A DNA stretch of 64,000 nucleotides from Candidatus Brachythrix odensensis (GCA_016714465.1 JADKDT010000002.1:186001-250000); one strand, 5' to 3'; counted from the first letter of the stretch, positions 1-9,366 are shown. Numbers and translations are program-made. The notes: generated by a model from the letters alone, not told the origin.

Positions 1-35
1 CGGGTCAGACTGCGGGTCTGAATCGCCTGGGTCAT
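1..35 (-). CDS. N-terminus of second ABC transporter ATPase (partial)
   Basis: An ATG on the minus strand at 35-33 overlaps the TGA of the upstream ATPase gene (ATGA overlap) and opens a frame, MTQAIQTRSLTR, that runs off the window edge. Its position directly after an exporter ATPase gene suggests the second nucleotide-binding subunit of a YbhF-like exporter whose two ATPase halves are encoded separately. Only 11-12 residues are visible, so this rests on translational coupling and context, not on domain motifs. Confidence 0.5.
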   Translation of the reverse strand, partial: MTQAIQTRSLT

Positions 36-973
36 GCCGCTTCTCCCGCAAGATCAAGGAAGACGTCCTCGAGGTTGGGCACCATCGCGCGCAGGCCGGT
101 CACTTCCGCGCCGGCTTCGACCAGCGCTTCGCGGAACGCCGACAAGACCGCCTCCGTTGCGGGCACGCTCAGGCGGGCGTGCAGGCGGCCCCCAAAGGGT
201 TGCACGCTGGCCACGCCGGGAAATGCGGCTGCCGTGTGGCGCAGCAGCGCCATCGGCATGCCCAGGATTTCGATGACACGGCCGGCCAGCCGCGCGCGCA
301 ATTCGGCCGGGGTGCCTTCGATCATCAGCCGGCCCTCGCGCATGAATCCCACGCGCGTGCAGCGGGACGCCTCATCCATATACGGCGTCGTCACCAGGGC
401 CGCCACGCCCTCCTCGGCCACCAGCCGGATGACAAGCTGCCAGAAATCCTGGCGGGTGACCGGATCGACCCCGGTCGTGGGTTCATCCAGCAACAGCGCG
501 CGCGGCCGATGGGCGAGCGCCACCGCCAGCCCGAGCTTCTGCTTCATCCCGCCCGACAGCGCGCCCGCCCGTCGATGCCCAAACGGGCTGAGCCCGACAA
601 AATCAAGGACCTCAGCGCAGCGCTTCCGCCACGTCGCGCGCGGGATGCCCCGCACCTCTGCGAAGAAGCGGATATTCTCCAGCACGGTCAAGTCCTCATA
701 CATCGAGAAACGCTGCGAGACGTAGCCGATGTGGGCGCGGGCTTGCTCGGGCGCGCGGCGCATGTCGAAGCCCGCCACCCGGATCTCACCCGCCGTCGGG
801 CGCATGCTGCCGGCGATGAGGCGCACCGTGGTGGTCTTGCCCGCCCCGTCCGGCCCGACCAGGCCATAGATCTCGCCGGCCCGCACCCGCAGGCTGACCT
901 CCCGCACGGCCTGCTTCTTGCCAAACGTCTGACACACACCCTCTGCCTGGATGACAGGCTCAGGCGCGCTCAT
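32..973 (-). CDS. ABC exporter ATP-binding protein (YbhF/CcmA-like)
   Basis: 313 residues. This is a nucleotide-binding subunit that should power an ABC-2 type exporter at the cytoplasmic membrane. Visible motifs are Walker A GPDGAGKTT near residue 40, Q-loop region GYVSQRFSMYEDL, signature LSGGMKQKLG, and Walker B ALLLDEPTTGVDP. The C-terminal ~80 residues match the small extra domain common in drug and multidrug exporter ATPases. It overlaps the upstream HlyD-family gene by ATGA and its own stop overlaps the next ATPase start, so the cluster is tightly coupled. The Asp in Walker A (GPDGAGKT) is typical of this subfamily. The substrate is unknown; with the permease and HlyD protein, the YbhFSRG/YhiI-type exporters are the closest model. 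Confidence 0.9.
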   Translation of the reverse strand: MSAPEPVIQAEGVCQTFGKKQAVREVSLRVRAGEIYGLVGPDGAGKTTTVRLIAGSMRPTAGEIRVAGFDMRRAPEQARAHIGYVSQRFSMYEDLTVLENIRFFAEVRGIPRATWRKRCAEVLDFVGLSPFGHRRAGALSGGMKQKLGLAVALAHRPRALLLDEPTTGVDPVTRQDFWQLVIRLVAEEGVAALVTTPYMDEASRCTRVGFMREGRLMIEGTPAELRARLAGRVIEILGMPMALLRHTAAAFPGVASVQPFGGRLHARLSVPATEAVLSAFREALVEAGAEVTGLRAMVPNLEDVFLDLAGEAA

Positions 974-2235
974 GGCCCAAACACCACATCCACTGGCATG
1001 CCCGGCTTGAGCCGCCCGCCGCCCTCGCCGAGCTTAAGCCGCACGGCAAACACCGTTGTGCGCCGGCCATCGGCAGTCTGGGTGTTGCGCGGGGTGAACT
1101 CGGCCCGGTTGGCGATCCGATCGACGGTGCCGGAGTAGCGGACGCCAGGGAATGAATCTGAGCTGATCTCAGCCTTTTGGCCCAATGCGATCTGACCGTA
1201 GCGATCCTCGGCGATGTAGACGGTGACGCTCAGATCGTCCAGCCGCGACAAGGTCAGCAATGGCGCGCCGGGGAGGGCCACCTCGCCCGGGTCGATCGCC
1301 CGGCTGGTGACCACCGCATCGGCCGGCGCGACCAGGCTCAACTTGGCGATCTGCACCGTCAGCGTCTCGCGGGAGGCCTTGCTGGCATCGATCTGAGCCC
1401 GGGCCGCGGCGAGCTGCTCGGGCCGAGCGCCGGCGCGAATCTCATCCAGACGGGCCACGGCCAGATCGAGCTGGGATTGGGCCTGCTCAATATCGGTCGC
1501 ACGGGCGGGTTGCTGCGCCCGGTCGAGGGCAGCCCGGGCCTGCTGCGCAAACTGGTAGGCGGCCGTCATCGCTGCTGTGTCCGAAGGCTTGCGGGCACGG
1601 TCAGCGGCGGCCTTGGCGGCCGCATGATTGTTGGTGGCCTGCCCGAGCGCCAGGGACTGGGGGGACGCGCCGATCCCGGCCGGATTGCGCGAGAAGGCCA
1701 GGTCATAGGCGCCCTGGGCCAGGCGCAGCGCGGCCTCGGCATTGCGCAAGGCCGCGTCGGCGGCGGCGATGTCCTCCGGCTGCGGCCCGACCCGGGCCTT
1801 GTCGTAGGCGGCCTGGGCGGCGGCGAGCGCCGCTTTGGCCGCATCGATCTCAGAAGGTCGGGCCGCGTCCAACGTGCGCGTGTAGGCGGCCCGCGCGCCC
1901 ATCACCGCCGCCTCGGCCTGGCGGATCTGCTCAACGGTCGCCCCCTTGGCCAGGAGGTCCCATGCGGCCTGGGTGGCGGCGATCGCGGCATCGGCCTGCT
2001 TTGCCTGGGCGCGGGCGAGGGCGTCATCGAGCTGGACGAGGAGTTGCCCGGCCTTGACCGGCGCGCCCGCCTCCGCGGTGACGGTGATGACCCGTCCGCC
2101 GATCTCGGCCATGACCGCGATCTCGGGCGCCTCAACGGTTCCTGAGCCTGTGATCGGGCCGGCCGCGGGCTGGGCGCAGCCTGCCAGTGAGGCCAGCAGG
2201 GCCAACATCGGAATTCCCCGTCGAATCGGTTGCAT
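970..2235 (-). CDS. HlyD/YbhG-family membrane fusion lipoprotein
   Basis: 421 residues. The N-terminus has a signal sequence and lipobox, LASLAGC, so the protein is probably lipid-anchored outside the cytoplasmic membrane. A biotinyl-lipoyl-like segment (GGRVITVTAEAGAPVKAGQLLVQ, quoted in part) comes first. A very long Ala/Gln-rich alpha-helical hairpin follows (about residues 75-300). The C-terminal beta-barrel half includes ISSDSFPGVRYSGTVDRI and GLKPGMPVDVVF-like sequence. These proteins connect an exporter permease to the envelope. It lies between permease and ATPase genes and shares an ATGA overlap with the latter. In a probably monoderm Chloroflexota cell the partner may be only the permease; no TolC-like gene is visible. 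Confidence 0.85.
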   Translation of the reverse strand: MQPIRRGIPMLALLASLAGCAQPAAGPITGSGTVEAPEIAVMAEIGGRVITVTAEAGAPVKAGQLLVQLDDALARAQAKQADAAIAATQAAWDLLAKGATVEQIRQAEAAVMGARAAYTRTLDAARPSEIDAAKAALAAAQAAYDKARVGPQPEDIAAADAALRNAEAALRLAQGAYDLAFSRNPAGIGASPQSLALGQATNNHAAAKAAADRARKPSDTAAMTAAYQFAQQARAALDRAQQPARATDIEQAQSQLDLAVARLDEIRAGARPEQLAAARAQIDASKASRETLTVQIAKLSLVAPADAVVTSRAIDPGEVALPGAPLLTLSRLDDLSVTVYIAEDRYGQIALGQKAEISSDSFPGVRYSGTVDRIANRAEFTPRNTQTADGRRTTVFAVRLKLGEGGGRLKPGMPVDVVFGP

Positions 2236-2252
2236 GATTTGTCAAGACCTGT

Positions 2253-2301
2253 GTTCTGGCGCGATATCCACCGGCTCTGCCGTTGGATATCGCGCCAGAA
2301 C
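2253..2301 (-). terminator. Long palindrome 3' of the ABC-2 permease gene
   Basis: An 18-bp perfect arm (GTTCTGGCGCGATATCCA and its complement) encloses a CCGGCTCTGCCGT centre. The palindrome abuts the permease stop at 2302 and lies before the HlyD gene. There is no clear T-tract. It belongs to the window-wide family with a GGCTCCGCC-like core. A terminator or 3'-end stabiliser is inferred from position only. Confidence 0.6.
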
Positions 2302-3435
2302 TTAATCCAATCTCTTTCGGAAGCGCAGGGCCGCCGCAGTCATGATCGCCACGCCGAAGATAGCCAACGCAAGGATCTCGGTCTGCAGGGCTTCCGCCCC
2401 CACCCCCTTGATCATCAACGAGCGGATCACGACCAGGTAGTAGCGCAGCGGGATGAAGTACGAGATCACCTGCAAGGCCGGCGGCATGGCCTGCAAGGGA
2501 AAGATGTAGCCCGAGACAAAGATCGTTGGGAGCAACGTCGCATAGACGATGAGATACGACTCCTGCTGGGTGCTTGCAATGGTCGACGCGAACAACCCAA
2601 TCCCAAGGCTCGAAATCAGGAATAGCCCCGACAGCAGCGCGATCAGGAGCAGATCGCCCCGGATCGGGACTTTGAACCAGAAATGCCCGATCAGCAAGAT
2701 TTCAGACGTGTTGAAGAAGGCCAGAATCGCGTAGGGAATAAGCTTGCCCAGCACCAGCTCCCACGGCCGGATCGGGGTGACGATGAGCTGCTCTATGGTC
2801 CCCCGCTCGCGCTCGCGCACGATGGCCGAGGCGGTGAGCAGCGACGTGATGGCATACATGATCACCCCGAACAGACCCGGCACAAAGAAATAGGCCGAAA
2901 TCAGGTCGGGGTTGTACCAAACCTGGGTGCGCACGTCCAGGGGAAGTTGGATGGAAGCGGGCTGACCCCGCCGATCCAGCCGCTCGGCGAGCAGCGCGGT
3001 CCCGTGGGCCTGACCGATCAGTTGGGCGGCCGCAAGCGAGGTCGAGGCCACGGTCGGGTCGCTGCCATCCAGGATGAAGGCGACCTCGGCGACACCCGCG
3101 CCATTCACCCGCGCCCCATACCCAGGCGGGATGATCAGCGCCGCGCGGGCCTTGTTGCCGTCGACCAGCGCGCGCAACTCGCGCTCCGAGTCGACCTCGT
3201 ACTCCAGCCGGAAATAGTCGGCCACCTTGAATGCATTGAGCAACGCCCGGGCGGGCGGACTGCGATCCTGGTCAAACACGGCCAGGGGCACGTTGCGCAC
3301 GTCATTGTTGGCGACATAGCCCAGCAGGAAGAGCTGGATGATGGGGATAAGCAGGGCCAGGACCAGGGTGCGCGGGTCGCGCACAATCTGGATGAACTCC
3401 TTGACAATAAGGGCCCCAAGGCGTGAGTTCGGCAC
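2302..3435 (-). CDS. ABC-2 type exporter permease (YbhS/YbhR-like)
   Basis: 377 residues, the usual length of ABC-2 permeases of the YhhJ/YbhR group. The N-terminus carries the diagnostic KEFIQIVRDPRTLVLALLIP, then one membrane helix and a large external loop (about residues 40-170, DNDVRNVPLAVFDQD-type). Five further hydrophobic helices fill the C-terminal half, with the conserved ERERGTIEQLIVTPI motif between helices. It should form the membrane pore with a second permease expected beyond the window edge. It is first in the minus-strand operon permease-HlyD-ATPase-ATPase. The start at 3435 gives a full-length N-terminus. Confidence 0.9.
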   Translation of the reverse strand: MPNSRLGALIVKEFIQIVRDPRTLVLALLIPIIQLFLLGYVANNDVRNVPLAVFDQDRSPPARALLNAFKVADYFRLEYEVDSERELRALVDGNKARAALIIPPGYGARVNGAGVAEVAFILDGSDPTVASTSLAAAQLIGQAHGTALLAERLDRRGQPASIQLPLDVRTQVWYNPDLISAYFFVPGLFGVIMYAITSLLTASAIVRERERGTIEQLIVTPIRPWELVLGKLIPYAILAFFNTSEILLIGHFWFKVPIRGDLLLIALLSGLFLISSLGIGLFASTIASTQQESYLIVYATLLPTIFVSGYIFPLQAMPPALQVISYFIPLRYYLVVIRSLMIKGVGAEALQTEILALAIFGVAIMTAAALRFRKRLD

Positions 3436-3535
3436 GTGCTTCTCCTTGCTCGATGCAACCGTACATCATGCGCCTTCAATGTTCGATCCGAATCAGCCAC
3501 CTGAACGGCTCCAGACTGCCCAGATGGGCTTTTTT

Positions 3536-3578
3536 CGGAATTGATATCCCTCGGCTCCGCCAGGGGATATCAATTCCG
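3536..3578. repeat. Palindrome in a divergent intergenic region
   Basis: 15-bp perfect arms CGGAATTGATATCCC flank a TCGGCTCCGCCAG centre. It shares the GATATCCC-GGCTCCGCC-GGGATATC core with the palindromes at 2253, 6142 and 38731. It is the only family member seen here upstream of two diverging genes rather than after a stop codon. Confidence 0.6.
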
Positions 3579-3611
3579 GGGTATGCAGGTTGGAGCCTGG
3601 CCCAATGCGAG

Positions 3612-3617
3612 TAACAT
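3612..3617 (+). promoter_or_regulatory. Candidate -10 of a leaderless transcript (TAACAT)
   Basis: TAACAT lies 8 bases before the ATG at 3626. It fits the TANNNT-plus-7-to-10 pattern seen before many starts in this window and favours the 3626 start over the in-frame ATGs at 3590 and 3605. Confidence 0.45.
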
Positions 3618-3625
3618 ACCCGGCC

Positions 3626-6122
3626 ATGAAGATCCTCGGTATCCTTCGTCGCGTCGTCCCCATCGTGCTGGCTGTGTTGCTCGTGCTGCTGGTCGTCAGC
3701 GGCGGAGCCTTCGTGCTCGTCACCCGCAGTTCCTTTCCCCAGACCACCGGGACATTGAAGCTGGACGGCCTGACTGGCAAGGTCGATGTCATCCGCGACA
3801 AGTTCGGCGTGCCGCACATCTACGCCGACACGCCCGAGGATCTGTTCCGGGCGCAGGGCTTTGTCCATGCCCAGGACCGCTACTTCCAGATGGAGTTCTC
3901 GCGCCGCATCGGCCAGGGCCGCCTGTCTGAGCTGTTCGGCGCCAGCGCGCTGAATCAGGACAAGTTCATCCGCACGATCGGCTGGGCGCGGACCGCCCAG
4001 GAAGAGGCCGCGAACATGGCGCCCGAACTCAAGCGCTACATGGAGGCCTACGCGGCGGGTGTCAACGGCTACATCCTGCCGAACGCCGACAAGCTCGGCT
4101 TCGAATTCAAGGTGCTGGGCCTGATCGGCCGGACCTTCAAGCCCGAGCCCTGGGCGCCGGTAAACTCGCTCACCTGGGGCAAGGCGATGGCCTACAACCT
4201 GGGCGGAAACATGGACGCCGAGCTGCTCCGGGCCGCGCTGCTGGCCAAGGGCGGGCGCCAACTCGCCGACACGCTCATGCCGCCCTACCCGCGCGACATG
4301 CCCGTCATCGCGCCCTCGGCCGCCTCGAGTGACAGCGGGGCGCCGGCCGAAGCCTATATTTTCGAAGAGACCCTGGCCGGCGATCTGGCGCTCGAGATGC
4401 TGGCGGCCAAGACCGAAGTCATGGGCTTGATCGGGCTCAATCACGAATCCGACATCGGCAGCAACAACTGGGTCATCGGCGGCGCGCGCACCACGACCGG
4501 CAAGCCGATCCTGGCCAACGACCCGCACCTGGCCATTCAAATGCCCTCGATCTGGTATCAGGTCGGGCTGCATTGCCGGGTCGTTTCGGCCACCTGCCCC
4601 TTCGACGTGGCCGGGGTGTCTTTCGCCGGGGTGCCCGGGGTCGTCATCGGCCACAACGCCCGCATCGCCTGGGGGGTGACCAACGTCGGGCCCGACACCC
4701 AGGACTACTACATTGAACGCCCAAATCCGGCCAACCCGGACGAGTTCGAATTCAAGGGCGCCTTTGAGAAGGCAAGGATCGTCGACGAAGTCATCAACGT
4801 CGGGGGCGGCCAGCCGGTGAACATCAAGGTCCGCATCACCCGGCACGGCCCGATCATGAGCGATGTCGTCGGTGACCTCAAGACCGCCTACCAGCAGCCT
4901 GTGTCGCTGCAATGGACATCCTCACCCGGGCAGCCTGGTCGCCGCGGTCTTCGGGCTGAACAAGGCCCAGAGTTGGCTCGACTTCCGGGTCGCCCTGCGT
5001 GACTGGGATTCGCCGTCGCAGAACTTCGTTTACGCCGACGTCGATGGCAACATCGGCTATCAGATGCCGGGCCGGATTCCCATCCGCGCCAGCGGTGACG
5101 GCGAAGCGCCGACGCCGGGCTGGACGGGCGATACCGAGTGGACGGGCTTCATTCCCTTCGACGACCTGCCCTCGGTCTTCAACCCGCCCGAGGGCTACAT
5201 CGTCACCGCCAACAACGCGGTTGTTGACGCCTCAAAGTACAAGCGCTTCATTGCGAAGGACTGGGATTACGGCTTTCGCGCCCGCCAGATCACGTCTCTC
5301 GTGCTGGCCAAGGACAAGCACTCGGTCGACGATATCCGCCAGATGCAGTTCGACGTAACCTCGGGTCTGGCCAACGATGTAATCCCATACGTGGCCAATA
5401 TCTCCGTGCGGGATGATGCGCTGATCAGCGCGGCCCTGGACGCGCTCAAGGCCTGGGACCGCCGCTCAACCCGCGATCAGGTCGGGCCGCTGATCTTCGA
5501 GACGTTCTGGATCCAGCTCGGCCACAACATCTTTGACGACGAACTCGGCCCCGAGCTGGCCCAGGATGCGGTCAACACCGGCACGGCGACCAAGACCGCG
5601 GTGCGCCAGGCCCTGGCCGATCCTTCATCGCGCTTTTGGGACGATGTGACAACCGGCGGCGTCACGGAAACCCGCGAGCAACTAATTCTGAAAGCCTTCC
5701 GTGAGACGGTCGTGAAGCTCAAGGCCCAATACGGCGATGACGTCAAGAAGTGGACCTGGGGCACGCCCCACACGGTCACGTTCAAAAATCAGACCCTCGG
5801 ACAGAGCGGCACGGCCCCGATCGAGTCGATCTTCAACCGCGGGCCCTTCCCCGCGGATGGGGCCAGCGGCGCGGTCAACAACCTGGGCGGCGGCGGCACG
5901 ACCTATCGGGTTTCGTCAGGCCCATCGCTGCGCCTGGTCGCCGACCTGAGCGACTTCAGCAAGTCGCTGCTCATCCACACCACCGGCCAAAGCGGCCACA
6001 CCTACAACCCGCACTACGATGACATGATCGGGCCGTATCTGGCCGGCCAGAACAACCCGATGCTGTGGACGCGAGCGGACGTGGACAAAAACGCCGAGGC
6101 GTCGCTGACTCTGACGCCATAG
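3626..6122 (+). CDS. Penicillin acylase (S45) family N-terminal-nucleophile hydrolase, frameshifted
   Basis: About 830 residues when one frameshift near 4905-4935 is repaired. After MKILGILRR there is one hydrophobic helix, so it is membrane-anchored or exported. The alpha-chain part (GKVDVIRDKFGVPHIYADT, RAQGFVHAQDR) is followed by the auto-cleavage site GSNNWVIGG; the Ser at 4460-4462 would become the N-terminal nucleophile of the beta chain. The C-terminal half contains HTTGQSGHTYNPHYDDM, typical of the family end. Such enzymes hydrolyse amide bonds of beta-lactam side chains, acyl-homoserine lactones or related N-acyl compounds; the substrate cannot be read from sequence. The indel splits it into two frames, 3626 to about 4920 and about 4920 to 6122. 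It is probably a sequence error, because the protein on both sides is conserved and continuous. Confidence 0.9.
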
Positions 6123-6141
6123 GTTTCCTGACGGAGTGTTT

Positions 6142-6190
6142 TGCCAGATGCGATATCCCCCGGCTCCGCCGGGGGATATCGCATCTGGCA
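6142..6190. terminator. Perfect long palindrome between convergent genes
   Basis: A 23-bp perfect arm running inward from TGCCAGATGCGATATCCCCC to GGC surrounds a 3-base TCC loop. It lies between the ends of the acylase gene (6122) and the convergent gene ending at 6201, and may terminate both. There is no flanking T-tract. Confidence 0.65.
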
Positions 6191-6200
6191 TACATTTCTG

Positions 6201-7091
6201 TCATTTCCACACGGTGGCGTCGACGGCGACCTCGCCCTTCTCATCGGCCAGCCACGGACCCAGGCGGATCGAGCCAGCATCGGCGAGGCGCCGCAGCGTT
6301 GCGGCGACTTCAGTCTTCGTCCAGCCAAACAGGCGCTCGAGGTCGCGCGGTGCCGCGGCCACCACGTTTTGGATGTGGCGCATGGCCAGAGTCGCGCGCG
6401 CGTCACCACGCGAGATCTCGCGCGCCCGGTCCGGCAGATCGGGATACCAGCGCGACACGATGTCGTAGATAAAGGCATAGCGCCATGCCCCCGCTTCGGC
6501 GATGCCGACCGGCAAGACCTTAAGCCCGGCCTGGAGTTGGCCCAAGGCCTTGTCGAAACGGCCCTTGCTTTCATCCCCATACAGGTTCGCCTTGCGCTTT
6601 AGGTCAATCGCATGCAGCGGCCCATGGGTCATCAAGGCCTCGTAGATCGCCTTGGATTCGGCGCTGAACGTGCCCGCCTCGTACTCAGCCAGATAGTCGT
6701 CATCGCCCCCGAAGTTCTCGCTCAGCGCGTAGAAGGCAGGCAACAGGCTCAGCGACACGAGGGTGGCTTTCTGGCGCAGCAGCTTGCCGTAATACCACCA
6801 GCGTTTGTCCAACGAACGATCTTTCGTGTTCCAGGTCAGCGAGATGGTCGGATCATCGTGCTTTGGGGTGGTTTCCTTGTCGAATCCGGCGACCGCCTGA
6901 TAGACGGTCGGGGCGATCAACCCGTTGACGTTGAAGAGCAGGCAGAAGCCGACATCCTCGACGAAGGCTCGAATATCGTCCTCGTTTCGGCAACGCAAAC
7001 CCGGTTTGCGGCGGAAGCGCAGGTTTCGGCGGCGCTCGAGATCGGCAAGAGCGAGGGGCTTGGGCGCGCTGGGCATATCGGGATTATCCAT
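6201..7091 (-). CDS. AlkZ-related-like protein with winged-helix-type C-terminus
   Basis: 296 residues from the ATG at 7091. A GATAAT hexamer 6 bases before an internal ATG (7076, MPSAPKPLALADLERRRN) suggests the true start may be there. The conserved-looking segments are FVEDVGFCLLF, SLTWNTKD...WWYYGKLL and TLVSLSLLPAFYALSENFG. The C-terminal half (about residues 140-290) reads as helix-turn-helix or winged-helix-like modules (LMTHGPLHAIDLKRKANLYG; FGWTKTEVAATLRRLADAG). From memory this resembles proteins annotated as AlkZ-related, a family of winged-helix DNA-glycosylase relatives, but the catalytic QxQ/QxD motif of true AlkZ/YcaQ enzymes was not identified. The role is therefore uncertain. 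It is monocistronic and convergent with the acylase gene. Confidence 0.7.
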   Translation of the reverse strand: MDNPDMPSAPKPLALADLERRRNLRFRRKPGLRCRNEDDIRAFVEDVGFCLLFNVNGLIAPTVYQAVAGFDKETTPKHDDPTISLTWNTKDRSLDKRWWYYGKLLRQKATLVSLSLLPAFYALSENFGGDDDYLAEYEAGTFSAESKAIYEALMTHGPLHAIDLKRKANLYGDESKGRFDKALGQLQAGLKVLPVGIAEAGAWRYAFIYDIVSRWYPDLPDRAREISRGDARATLAMRHIQNVVAAAPRDLERLFGWTKTEVAATLRRLADAGSIRLGPWLADEKGEVAVDATVWK

Positions 7092-7136
7092 GTTCTACCC
7101 AGCGGTGAGCCGAGGGGCGTGCCAGCATGACTCAGG

Positions 7137-7218
7137 GATCTTTCCGCAGATTACGCCGATTCTCGCCGATTCTTTTTCCATACCAATCGGCGAGAATCTG
7201 CGTAATCTGCGGATAGAT
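7137..7218. repeat. Dispersed AGATTACGC-type inverted repeat, copy A
   Basis: Left arm TTCCGCAGATTACGCCGATT and continuation pairs with CGGCGAGAATCTGCGTAATC and continuation around a CTTTTTCCATACC loop. The arms consist of degenerate ~10-base units (CGCAGATTA, CGCCGATTC). With copy B it fills the region between the AlkZ-related-like gene and potA. Confidence 0.7.
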
Positions 7219-7261
7219 CCCAGCCGCGGAAGGGACGCAATCAGGCGCGATGCAGGTTTTG

Positions 7262-7332
7262 TCCGCCGATTACGCAGATTCTCGCCGATTCTTTTTCAAA
7301 TCCAATCGGCGGGAAATCTGCGAAATCTGCGG
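7262..7332. repeat. Dispersed AGATTACGC-type inverted repeat, copy B
   Basis: Same architecture as copy A: TCCGCCGATTACGCAGATTC then CTTTTTCAAATCC loop then GGCGGGAAATCTGCGAAATC. The arms are now imperfect (GGGAAATC against GGCGAGAATC in copy A). It is preceded by GCAGGTTTTGTCCG, which also precedes the copies at 45270 and 47475. It ends 17 bases before the potA -10 hexamer. Confidence 0.7.
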
Positions 7333-7349
7333 ATAGATCCCCAAGTCCG

Positions 7350-7355
7350 TATAAT
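7350..7355 (+). promoter_or_regulatory. Consensus -10 (TATAAT) for potA, leaderless
   Basis: TATAAT ends 7 bases before the potA ATG at 7363. Transcription starting 6-8 bases after the hexamer would begin at the A of the start codon, giving a leaderless mRNA with no ribosome binding site. No good -35 is visible; the upstream repeat arm occupies that position. Confidence 0.7.
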
Positions 7356-7362
7356 CGCGCTC

Positions 7363-8481
7363 ATGCCTGACACCCCTCCCGCCGATTGCGCGGTTGAACT
7401 GCGCGATGTCGTCAAGAAGTTCGGGGATGTGACCGCCGTCGATCACGTGTCGCTGGCCATACGCAACAAGGAATTCTTTGCCATGCTCGGCCCCTCCGGC
7501 TGCGGCAAAACGACCTGTTTGCGGATGATCGCCGGTTTCGAGCGACCGAATTCCGGCGAGGTCTACATCAACGGCGAAGCGCAGGGCGCCACGCCGGCCT
7601 TCGAGCGCAACGTCAACACGGTCTTTCAGTCGTACGCCCTGTTTCCGCACATGACCGTGGCCCAAAACGTCTCATTTGGCCTTGAGATGCGCGGCGTCGC
7701 GCCTGCCGACATCAAACGGCGGGTCGGTGAAGCCCTCGACCTGGTGCGGCTGCCGCAGATGGCGGGGCGCTACCCAAAGCAAATGTCGGGCGGGCAGCAA
7801 CAGCGCGTGGCGCTGGCCCGGGCCCTGGTGAATCGGCCTCAGGTCCTGCTGCTGGACGAGCCGCTCGGGGCCCTGGACCAGAAACTGCGCAAGGAGATGC
7901 AGCTCGAGCTCAAGTCCCTGCAGACTCAGGTCGGCATCACCTTCGTCTTCGTCACCCACGACCAGGAAGAGGCGTTGACGATGAGCGACCGGATCTGCGT
8001 GATGTCGCAGGGGCGGGCCTTGCAGGTTGGCACACCGGTGGAGATCTACGAGCGGCCCAACTGCCGCTTTGTAGCCGACTTCATCGGCGAGACCAATTTC
8101 GTCGACGGCAAAATCACCGGGATCGAGGGCGAATTCGCAACGGTCCAATCCGCAGCAGGCCTGCGCTTTGTCGGTCGAATCGACCCTGCGCCAGGCCAGC
8201 GGCCAGTTGCGGGCACTGCGGCCACCCTGTCGATCCGGCCCGAGAAAATGGTATTGGCCGACAAACGGCCAGACGCGTCGGCCAATGCCTACGAGGTCAA
8301 GGTCATTTCGGTCGGCTACGTTGGATCCGACACCCGCGTCGTTGTGTCCCTGGGCGGGGAGCGGGTTGACGTGTGGGAGCAAAACAGCGTCAGCACGCTT
8401 GATCCGAACTACTTCTTCCGGACCGGAGAAACGGCCTGGCTCACCTTCAAGCCAGACAACGGACTGGTGCTGACCGCCTAG
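7363..8481 (+). CDS. potA: Spermidine/putrescine ABC transporter ATPase
   Basis: 372 residues. It energises polyamine import with the PotB and PotC homologues downstream. The nucleotide-binding domain has Walker A GPSGCGKTT (residues ~45-53), Q-loop QSYALFPHMTV, signature MSGGQQQRVALARAL, Walker B LLLDEPLGALD and switch VTHDQEEAL. A C-terminal TOBE domain begins near FIGETNFVDGKI (about residue 245) and ends the protein, as in PotA. The ATG at 7363 is chosen because it follows a consensus -10 by 7 bases and gives the usual family N-terminus; the open frame extends further upstream only through the repeat. First gene of a potABCD-type operon. Confidence 0.93.
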   Translation: MPDTPPADCAVELRDVVKKFGDVTAVDHVSLAIRNKEFFAMLGPSGCGKTTCLRMIAGFERPNSGEVYINGEAQGATPAFERNVNTVFQSYALFPHMTVAQNVSFGLEMRGVAPADIKRRVGEALDLVRLPQMAGRYPKQMSGGQQQRVALARALVNRPQVLLLDEPLGALDQKLRKEMQLELKSLQTQVGITFVFVTHDQEEALTMSDRICVMSQGRALQVGTPVEIYERPNCRFVADFIGETNFVDGKITGIEGEFATVQSAAGLRFVGRIDPAPGQRPVAGTAATLSIRPEKMVLADKRPDASANAYEVKVISVGYVGSDTRVVVSLGGERVDVWEQNSVSTLDPNYFFRTGETAWLTFKPDNGLVLTA

Positions 8482-8501
8482 GGTGGAAAGGAGACATCAG
8501 C

Positions 8502-9366
8502 ATGATGCGTTTGCTTCGCCAACGAAAAGGTCTGCAATTGTTTGGCCTGATGTTGCCGGGTGGCTTCTGGCTCATCGTCTTCTTCCTGCTGCCCATCGCA
8601 GTCATTGGCGCCATCAGCCTGATGGGCCGTGATGATCTCGGCAGCCCAACCCTGCCCCTGACGCTCGACGCGTACATCGAGGCCTTCGACCCCATCTATC
8701 TCGAGCTTTTCCTCTTCTCGCTCTGGCTGTCATTCCTGACCACGATCGCGACCCTGGTGATTGCGATGCCAGTCGCCTTGTTCATCACCCGGCTGCCAAA
8801 GAAGTGGCGCAACACCATGGTCTTCCTGGTGATGATCCCGTTCTGGACCAACTTTTTGGTCCGCACCTACGCCCTGCTATTTCTCATGCGCGCCAACGGA
8901 CCGATTAATAACGCGCTGATGGACCTGAAACTGATCGCCGAACCCTTGAGCATGTTGTCGACGCCCATGGCGGTTTGGATCGGCCTGGTCTACGGAAACC
9001 TGCCCTTCATGATTCTGCCGCTGTATTCCTCGCTCGAAAAAGTTCGACTGGACCTTGATCGAGGCAGCCCAGGACCTTGGCGCAAATACCAGCAAGGCCT
9101 TCTTCCGAGTGATGCTCCCGCTGACGGCGCCCGGGCTGTTGGCAGGCTCCATCCTCACCTTCGTCCCCGCGGTTGGCTCATACATCACCGTCGAACTCAT
9201 GGGCGGCGGCAAGACCACGATGATCGGCCGGGTCATCGCAACCCAATTCGGCACGGCCGGAAACTGGCCGCTCGGGTCGGCGATGTCGATCGTCTTGATG
9301 GTCATCGTCACCATCGCCGCGCTTCTGTATTTCCGGGCCGGGCGCGGCGAGCGCATCGCCCTCTAG
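8502..9366 (+). CDS. potB: Polyamine ABC transporter permease, frameshifted
   Basis: About 287 residues after repair. It has six predicted membrane helices and the permease EAA loop (EAAQDLGANTSKAFFRVMLP), which contacts the ATPase. A GGAAAGGAG Shine-Dalgarno lies about 10 bases before the ATG at 8502. One extra base in the run GAAAAAGTTC (9036-9045) moves the frame, so the first 180 residues (to SSLEKV) and the rest (DWTLIEAAQDLG onward) read in different frames. The protein on both sides matches PotB-like permeases without a gap, so an error is more likely than decay. The start is 20 bases after potA. Confidence 0.9.

Noticed and set aside
2230..2305. Small protein-coding ORF around the palindrome
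   Set aside because: Short frames here are by-products of the palindrome, with no start signal and no coding bias.
3476..4912. 478-codon minus-strand ORF antisense to the acylase gene
   Set aside because: Composition is His/Gly/Arg/Asp-rich as expected from antisense of a high-GC gene. It has no motif, and the acylase on the other strand has clear active-site sequence.
6925..7362. N-terminal extension of PotA
   Set aside because: The open frame runs through the AGATTACGC repeats and gives NLRNLRI peptides. A consensus -10 lies 7 bases before the ATG at 7363.
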